Shown one piece after another: positions 57,166 to 64,000 of a stretch of 64,000 nt of DNA; within the stretch, counting starts at the first letter, position 1; the number at the start of each line of letters is the position of its first letter. Where the stretch lies: assembly GCA_018697195.1 (NCBI GenBank), contig CM031860.1, positions 64,066,332 to 64,130,331 of the forward strand, read 5' to 3'. Origin of the DNA: Certhia americana. Taxonomy: Eukaryota > Chordata > Aves > Passeriformes > Certhiidae. The notes beneath the pieces are model-generated. The model searched no databases and was not told where the DNA came from. It saw only the letters and a list, made by a program, of their open reading frames with translations. The position numbers and the translations under genes were made by a program.

Positions 57166-57771
57166 GTGGACAAAACTAAACCAAGTCCAGTGGCTGTGAG
57201 AAAAAGGGTATCTCAGACTGATGGGTGAAAATCCAGCACTCGAAGGGCACCAGTTCTGGCCACAAAGCTTTTGTCCTGTGAAAATGAATCCCAGGCTGGT
57301 GAGAAACCCAGTGTGCAGAGCAAACTCCTGCTCCTATCCACCTTCCCACTGGAGATGTTCAAAGAGTGAAGCAAAATGTCAGCCCTGCAGGTGTTTGTTG
57401 CTTTTTTAGCATCCAGAGGGGAAGGAGAATGGGGAGGTTGGAAGCACAGAACTGAGGTGGTTTCTTGGAACAAAATGCAGACCCAGAAACCTCACACACG
57501 TGGGGCTACCAGCCCAAAGAGCTGAAAAAATACAGATGCAGATAAAATACAGCCTCAGAAAATGGAGAGATGATGTGCAGGAAGGTGTTTTCCACAAATA
57601 AATCTCATACTCACTCCCTGCAAGGGGACAGCTGGGCATGAAAGAAGTGGAAAGAAAATAAATGGTCAAAGCCTTTGAAGTCTTTCACTGCCAGCATCCA
57701 AACTTCATCGTGGATTGGACTCTGTCAAGACAAGCAACTCTTAAACTGCACCAATTATGTGTCTACAACTC
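57166..57771. other. Non-coding spacer, nothing recognised
   Basis: No repeat family or exon is seen in about 600 bases. Confidence 0.5.
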
Positions 57772-58090
57772 TCTTACAGGAGGGGGCAGCAGGTGGGGGG
57801 GTTTGGGCACTGCCCCCAGGGAATAGGGACAGGGTGAGAGGAGATGGCCTCAAGTTGTGCCAGGGGATGTTTAGATTGGATATTAGGGGAAATGTCTTCA
57901 TGGAAGAGGTTGTCCAGCCCCAGGAATGGCTGTTGAGGGAAGTCATTGAGTCACAAGCCCCGGAGGGACATAGAAGATGTGACACCTGGGGACATGGGTT
58001 AGAGGTGGCCTTGGCAGTGCTGGGGGAATGGATGGACTCCGTGAACCTACAGGTCTTTTCTAACCCAAAGGATTCTATGACTCTATGAAA
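57772..58090 (+). mobile_element. CR1 LINE 3' region, older subfamily
   Basis: tgagaggagatggcctcaag, ttgtgccaggggatgtttag, attggatattaggggaaatg, ttcatggaagaggttgtcca and ggtcttttctaacccaaagg, then attctatgactctatga. These are the classical 'agaggaaatggcctcaagtt' CR1 words, close to the family first described in chicken. Confidence 0.94.
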
Positions 58091-58879
58091 AGAAACTCAA
58101 AACACCTCTATTGTCTTATACCATGAGGATCACTGGCAGGGCTGGAGCTCATTCCAGCCCAGCTGAAGGGAGAGGGATGGATGGCAGGGAATTCCTTTGC
58201 CTCCACTGAGACTCTAAATCTTGTTTTAACAGCGCTGTCCTCTCCAGATTTGAAACCCTCTGCATTTATGGATGTTCTGGGAAAGTGGCAAAAGACATCT
58301 ATTCACAATAGGATTGCTGGAGACAGCTGAGGGACTCTTTCCTGGAATGATGGAAAAGGCTGCTTTGTGGATATCTGGCTGAACTCTTTCTGCTGGAGTG
58401 ATGACTTGATTGTTCCTGGGGTTTGCTGAAATCCTGGTTATATATTAAGCCATGCTGACCCTTGGATGAGCATGTTTTTGGTATTATTTGAATAGAAAGA
58501 AGCTGATGAGCATTTGGGCTCAATAAAGGCAGCAGTACATGGCTGAAGGGAGTATATTGGATTGGGAAAGGGCCTGGCTCAGAGATATCCAATCATTCCT
58601 CTAAATGGCTGAGTTTTGAAGCTACAGCCTGGGGTGTTTGGGGAATGGGGATTTCTCTCATTCTGCAGAGTTTTTGAGGCTCCTCAAAGCAGTAAAAAGA
58701 AAGCCTTGCTGTGTCTGAAATTGCCAAATTTTCCTGCTTGTAGGGAAGAGAGGAGGCTCAAGTGCTCACCTGGAGATTTTCCTGTGCCACCTGCATCCCT
58801 TTCATTATCTTCCTCCTTCCCTCACCCTCTCTCTTCTTCGTACACAAGTGCATCACATCCTCCCTCCCTGCTTCAGGAC
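58091..58879. other. Non-coding spacer, nothing recognised
   Basis: No recognised element. Frames here do not exceed chance length. Confidence 0.5.
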
Positions 58880-59350
58880 CCTCAGGGAATCACAGAATTA
58901 TTTTGGGTGGAAAAGCCAAAAAAACCTGAGATCATCCAGTCCAACCATTCCCCCAGCACTGCCAAGGCCACCACTGACCCCTGTCCCCAAATGCCACATC
59001 CACACGGCTTTTAAATCCCTCCAGGGATGGGGACTCCACCACTGGGCAGCTGTGCCAGGGCTGGACACTCCTTTCCATGAAGGAATTTTCCCAACATCCA
59101 ATCTAACCCTCCCCTGGCCCAGCCTGAGGCCATTCCCTCTCCTCCTGTCCCTGTTCCCTGGGAGCACAGCCCGACCCCCCTGGCTGTCCCCTCCTGTCAG
59201 GGAGTTGTGCAGAGCCACAAGGGCCCCCCTGAGCCTCCTTTGCTCCAGGCTGAGCCTCTTTCCCAGCTCCCTCAGCTGCTCCTGGGGCTCCAGACCCTTC
59301 CCCAGGTCCATTCCCTTCCCTGGACATGCTCCAGCCACTCCATGTCGTGT
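58880..59350 (-). mobile_element. CR1 LINE 3' region, about 470 bp
   Basis: atcacagaattattttgggt, tgagatcatccagtccaacc, gactccaccactgggcagct, gaattttcccaacatccaat, gaggccattccctctcctcc, tgtccctgttccctgggagc, gctgagcctctttcccagct and ccagccactccatgtcgtgt. It keeps a long 3' portion of the older CR1 type. Confidence 0.95.
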
Positions 59351-60494
59351 TGTGAGGAGCCCATGATTCTTGCACCATCCCATCCTTCACCTTGATTCTA
59401 AACGAGCTGTTCACCCCCTAGGCCAGGCCCAGCAAAGCCAACCCCAACCTCAGTGGGGTCAGTCCCCTCTGCCACCTGTGGTCACTACCCCAGCACCACC
59501 CCAGAGCCAGTCCTATCCCCTGAACTCCCCACCAAGGCTCTGTCCAAACCTCATAATTCTGCTTTTTGCTACTTAAAAACAAAACTAAAAAAATAAAAAT
59601 TAATAACTATCAGACCCCTTTTTCCTTTTGTTTGAGGAAGCAAAGGCCTTTTTTTCAACCTTTTCATCCTATACCTCAGCTGTTGGGAGTTAATGCCTTG
59701 ATGGCAACAACTTATTTCCTCTCCAGCTGGTGTTTCCAGGAACATCCCTTTCGGCTCAACCCTGCCAATCCCCATTTATGGCACTCCAAGCACATCCCAA
59801 GCTCACCCTCCTTGCCTGGGATGACAAAACCACTCCTGTCCATGTCAGGTTGGCCACACTTCCCACTGCCCATCCATTTTCTGATCTGTTTGGAAGATTT
59901 TGACACCATCCCCTCACTCAGCCATCTCTGTACTCCCCACATCTCCCCTCTCCTCCAGGCCTGACCAAACAGACAAACAACTGGTTTATGAAAGGGAAGA
60001 GGGAAAGCCAACAGCAGCTGCTTTAAATCTGCTGTAATGCTGGCGGCAATTGCATAAGGCAGAGGTTTTGCTGATGTCCCCACCCCATTCCTGAGAAATA
60101 TTTGATTTATTTTGGTGTCACTGTGCCCGCTGCCCATGCCCTCAGCACATTGGCAGCACAGGATCCAAGAGCAGCATCAAAGAGCAGCTCTGGATTTGCT
60201 TGTGCCCCGACACAATCCCACAAGAAAAAGGGCAAGATTCAAAACAGCCTCCTGAGCCTGGCCCAGCTGAGTTCCTCGGCATGGCCTGGACATGCAGAGC
60301 TCAGGAAACAGATGGGTCTCACCATCCCCAGGGGGTCTGGGCCCTGACAGAGCAGCAAGTTTCAAATTAAATGACTCTTGAGTGAGAGGGAGCAGTCCCA
60401 GCTCTCATCTGCTGGCAAGAGGCATTGCTCAGCCCAGGGCAGGGCCCTGTCCCACAGCTCTGCTCTGCATTGCACGTCTGGAGGCAGAGAATCC
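59351..60494. other. Non-coding stretch, nothing recognised
   Basis: A-rich tract near 59575-59601. No gene or repeat family is recognised. Confidence 0.5.
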
Positions 60495-60980
60495 TGCAAT
60501 GGCACCATGGCCTGGGTGGGAAGGGACCTGCAAGATCATTTTATTCCATCCTCTGCCATGGGCAGAGACACCTTCCACCATCCCAGGCTGCTCCAAGCCC
60601 TGGCTTTGGGCACTTCCAGGGATCCAGGGGCAGCCACAGATTCTCCGGAATACCATGTGCCAGGGCCTCAGCACCCTCAGAAGGAAGGATTCCTTCCTAA
60701 TATCCCCTCACACCCTGCTCTCCTAGTGAGAGGCCATTCCCTGTGTACTGTCCTTCCATCCCTTGTCCCCAGTCCCTCTCCAGCTCTCCTGGAGCCCCTT
60801 CAGGCTCTCCAAGGGGCTCTGAGCTCTCCCTGGAGCCCTCTCTTCTCCAGCCTGGCTTCAGAGCAGAGGGGATCCAGCCCTGGAGCAGCCCTATGACCTC
60901 CTCTGGATTTTCTCCATCACCTCCAGGTCCTTCTCACGTTGGGAATCCCAGAGCTGGATCCAGCACTCCAGGACACAGCG
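60495..60980 (-). mobile_element. CR1 LINE 3' region, about 485 bp
   Basis: gcctgggtgggaagggacct, gccatgggcagagacacctt, gggcacttccagggatccag, gaggccattccctgtgtact, tcccttgtccccagtccctc, tggagccctctcttctccag and cagagctggatccagcactc. The terminal repeat is eroded at the right-reading end (caatggcaccatgg). It explains most of a 209-codon frame at 60743-61372. Confidence 0.95.
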
Positions 60981-61514
60981 CTCCTTCCAAAGAAATACTC
61001 CAAATTTCTGCCTCAACCATCAAGTCAGATCTCAATCTCCAACCTCCAGCTGAGCTCTGCTGCCTGAAAATTGAACTTTGGTTTGCTCTTGGCAGGTGGG
61101 ATAAGGCTTGGGACACTCCCAGATGTGGCAGCTGGTCCTGGCCATGCCAAACCTCCATGGGAGCAGGAAAGAACCACATCACAGTGGGAGAGCAGTTCCA
61201 TTTCCCTTTGCTACCCAGCTTTATGGGTCATCCTTGTGCCCACACAAAAACACAGAAAAATGTGTTTTTCTGGTGCGAAAATTCCATCAGCACAAAGAAG
61301 TCGTGGCAGTATTTAGAGCCCACCTGCAATTTCTGCAGCATGAGCTGCAGGGCTGATGAGTCTGTCCTGTAGCTGAGCACAACCTCCCCTCAGGTCTGCA
61401 AAGCATCTGAGGAGAAGTGGGACCCATTTTCCAGCTGCAACAGTGCAGGGAAAATCCTGCAGTTGGAGAGGAAAGAACAATTTGTCCTTTTTTCAGCTGG
61501 AAGTTGTGATTGCC
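60981..61514. other. Non-coding spacer between oppositely facing CR1 copies
   Basis: About 530 bases. The left end may hold a little more decayed CR1. No gene is recognised. Confidence 0.5.
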
Positions 61515-61665
61515 CTGTGGCTGCCCCATACCTGAAGGTGTCCAAGGCCAGGCTGGGCAGGGCTTGGAGCAACCTGGGATAGTGGCAGGTGTCCCTGCCC
61601 ATGGCAGGAGGTGCCGCTGGGTGATCTTCAATGTCCCCTCCAACCCAAACCATGATTATTACATG
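61515..61665 (+). mobile_element. CR1 LINE 3' end
   Basis: gtggctgccccatacctgaa, ggtgtccaaggccaggctgg, gcttggagcaacctgggata, gtgtccctgcccatggcagg and cccctccaacccaaaccatg. It faces the copy at 60495-60980. Confidence 0.94.
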
Positions 61666-62754
61666 ATTTTACCTGCAGGAATCACAGAAAAGAAGTCAAC
61701 AAAGACCCAATAAACTAAAAAAAAAATTAATTTCAAGCAAAGAAACCCCCAAGACTTCTTGTATTACAACCCCTTCCCCCCTTAAAAAATCCCTCCCAGC
61801 CTCTCTCCCTTTTTCCCTGCCTTGTGTGTTGTGAGGAGACTGGAAGCACGAGGTTTTTTCAGGAAAGGGTTGAAGGAGGAATGTTGAATGTGAAAATCTG
61901 CTAGACTCAAAATCTGCTGCTCCCATATGGATGTTTTCTCTGGCCCACATTCCCTTCTCTCTGGGAATTCAGTCCCACTGAAGGCAGTAAACACCTCAAA
62001 AACGGGTAATGAAGCGCTCAGGACTGGGATGTTTAAATCCCTGCTAAGATTTATTTCCCAGTGGCTTGTTCAGAGCTACTGAGGGTATTTGTAAGCCTGA
62101 CAGGAAATAAATCCACGTTCCCTGAGCCCCAATAAGTTTTCTTAACCACAACATAATTCATCCTATCTCCTGATAGGAATATTTGGTGTTTTGAGTCTAG
62201 GCTTCCTGAGCAAGAGGATATTTGTTCCTCCAAACGTTTAAAATCTCTATAAAAATAAAATTAATTTTAAGGTGCACATTTGAAATCTGTCTCCTTTTTT
62301 AATATCATCAGCTATTGGGATTTTTTTTTAAATCATTATTTTAACTTCACAGCATCTTGCTTCATCTTGTTTTGACTCAGTTTAGCCCAGAAGTCAAAAT
62401 AAAATGGGATGATGAAGTCTGCATTTTGTTTCCTTCTGTCTCCTCCCTCTTTCAAGGGAAAAATCTAGAAGAAAATGGTTTGTCTTCATCCATGGAGAAA
62501 GGTGGACTTTTCTTCCCATGTTTCAGAAGGATTTTAGATCAGGACATAGAGAAAGGCTTTTCCCTCCCTTGGGGGATGCAGAGAGTAGAGAGAGAGAAGA
62601 GGTGACATGAAGAAGACACCAAATGATGCATGAGCAGGCTGGGAATCCCATTCTCCAGTTTTCATCATGTCTAGAAAAAAAACCCAAACCCATCCAACTC
62701 AGTTCAAAGGCAACCAGAGCACCTCATCAATTTAAACTGTGTGATTACAATGCC
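61666..62754. other. Non-coding stretch, nothing recognised
   Basis: AT-rich near 62240-62350 with short T runs. No exon or repeat family is recognised. Confidence 0.5.
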
Positions 62755-63090
62755 TAATTAAGCTGTGGAACTCATCACCAAGAGCGATTGTGCAAGCTCA
62801 GAGGTTAGAAAGATTGCAAAAAAATATTATTTTTTTTTTAATAAGAAAAAGAGAAAGAAAATGGCATTTATCTCTGTTTTGGAGCATCTACAGCTCTGCT
62901 AGATTGGTTTGAAAAGGGATATCAATTCTCATGCTGCAGAGCACAAACAAGCTACCAACAGCCCATTAGGATGAAACTTCTCCTGTGGGAAAATTGCATA
63001 ATTTATCAAGTGGAGCATTTCTTCCATCTTTCTTTGAAGCAGCTGGGAATGATTAATGTCAAAAGCAGGGTCGGGAGTAAGGCTGGCCAC
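62755..63090 (+). mobile_element. Ancient CR1-type LINE 3' end
   Basis: The order agctgtggaactcatcacca, gcaagctcagaggttagaaa, agattgcaaaaaaa, gggatatcaattctcatgct, ccattaggatgaaacttctc, ctgtgggaaaattgcataat and cttccatctttctttgaagc parallels the tail of an amniote CR1 lineage. That lineage is still abundant in turtles and crocodilians but only relic in birds. The identification rests on my memory of that tail. A variable A/T stretch at about 62818-62870 replaces the usual middle. It is the oldest-looking repeat in the window. Confidence 0.68.
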
Positions 63091-64000
63091 TGGTTCTGGC
63101 ACACTCTGGCCCTTCCCGTGTCACTGAGGAATTAAAGCTCGGAGAACTCTGGCAGGCCGGGACAAGAGTTAAATCATTCTATAAATTCAGCACTTCCCAG
63201 CTGAGTGCAGAAATTTGCCTTTTCCAAAGACTTTTCCCTGGAAAAAGTAGACTGGAGGTAGCTTTAGGAGGCGTTTCAGAGCCAGAAGACAAAGCTATGT
63301 GTGTCCAGATCCCTGGAGTGAATGCCGAGGTTGCCTTGGCAACACAGGGATGTGGATGTGGTGATTGCAGCTCCAGAGGGTTTTAACCCACGGGATCAAT
63401 CTGCCAGCAGGAGAGAGAGGCTCCTTTTGGCCAGAAATATGAGGCCCTGCCATGGTCTTTGTGTTTTCCAGCCCTATAAATTGGATGAAAAACCTGTGAC
63501 ATCCACCAGCAAAGGTGTCTGGTTATCAGTGGAAGCAGTCAGGAACCTTCCTGGAAAACCATTTGAGAGTCTCTTGTCTGGCACATCAATTGTAGGGCAA
63601 TTTGGGACTGGGACTGTCGTTCCATCTCATAAATTAGCACAGACCTGTCTGGGTCCTCTACTGGTATTTTTGAGTTTCTACAATAATACAAAGAACAAAA
63701 CCAGATTAAAGACACTGACAAGTCTTTTAATTTTTTTTCCCCCATTTCCTGGAAAAAGTGGTTTGCTTCTCACTGAAAGGTTTTTAGCTGGACAAAACAT
63801 TCTCTGAGGTACCACAGCCCCAGAAAATCATCGTGCACCCTGAGGGGACCTGGCATGGGATGGGAAAAGCCATAAGCCTTTGCTCTTGAATGGCTTTCAG
63901 AAGGCTCAGAAAAGAACAACTTTCAGTGATATTTCCAAAATTTAATGTCCCCCTGGTTGTGTTACAGGACAGCAGTAAACTCCTTAAATGACAGGTTGTC
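63091..64000. other. Non-coding right edge, nothing recognised
   Basis: A 161-codon frame with an ATG (63322-63807) occupies much of this stretch. It shows no domain, repeat pattern or family resemblance and ends in low-complexity sequence, so I treat it as chance. Confidence 0.4.

Noticed and set aside
60743..61372. 209-codon plus-strand frame, the longest in the window
   Set aside because: Its first third is antisense CR1 and the remainder has no recognisable domain.
63322..63807. 161-codon frame with an ATG at the right edge
   Set aside because: No domain or family is visible and the end runs through T-rich low-complexity sequence; only conservation or RNA data could rescue it.
1..64000. 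CRISPR arrays, bacterial insertion sequences, operons or ribosomal RNA genes
   Set aside because: No regularly spaced identical repeats with unique spacers, no transposase or rRNA-like sequence, and the repeat content is that of a bird nuclear genome.

Overview
This window looks like vertebrate nuclear DNA from a bird, most likely a songbird. The main evidence is about 27 pieces of chicken-repeat-1 (CR1) LINEs. They carry the avian CR1 3' end, which reads as a phrase like 'ccttccaacccaaaccatt' followed by 'ccatgattctgtg' or a close variant. There are also long-terminal-repeat (LTR) sequences of avian endogenous-retrovirus type, long homopolymers, and the low gene density normal for such genomes. 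I find no bacterial-style operons, no tRNA or rRNA gene, no CRISPR array and no protein-coding gene that I can name. The longer open frames lie on CR1 copies or on a minisatellite, or are no longer than expected by chance, so I have not called them as genes.

Layout. Bases 1-620 are a CpG-rich block with a CCAAT box and an ATG in strong context, probably the edge of a promoter that lies partly outside the window. A homopolymer block interrupts it, and a 1.2-kb GC-rich minisatellite follows (about 655-1835). From 1.8 to 36.1 kb the sequence is intergenic or intronic DNA studded with CR1 fragments on both strands, two solo-LTR-like elements (14953-15557 and 19038-19432) and two pairs of direct duplications. 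The first pair is 228 bp at 2000 and 4938; the second is about 440 bp at 17776 and 20959. From 36.1 to about 49.1 kb there is almost no recognisable mobile DNA. From 49 to 64 kb CR1 density rises again. This part also holds two copies of one LTR in the same orientation (54609-55045 and 56615-57056) and an old CR1 tail of a type better known from turtles and crocodilians (about 62755-63090).

Interpretation. The window reads as one CpG-island promoter edge followed by long non-coding sequence. Its biology, if any, would lie in the promoter-minisatellite junction, in regulatory DNA within the repeat-poor parts, and in the turnover of mobile elements. I did not find convincing evidence of a new molecular system. 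The best leads are the two duplicated units, which may belong to unnamed dispersed elements. One copy splits a CR1 and another splits a decayed GC-rich tandem repeat. Two palindromic, CpG-retaining sites in repeat-free DNA are the next best.
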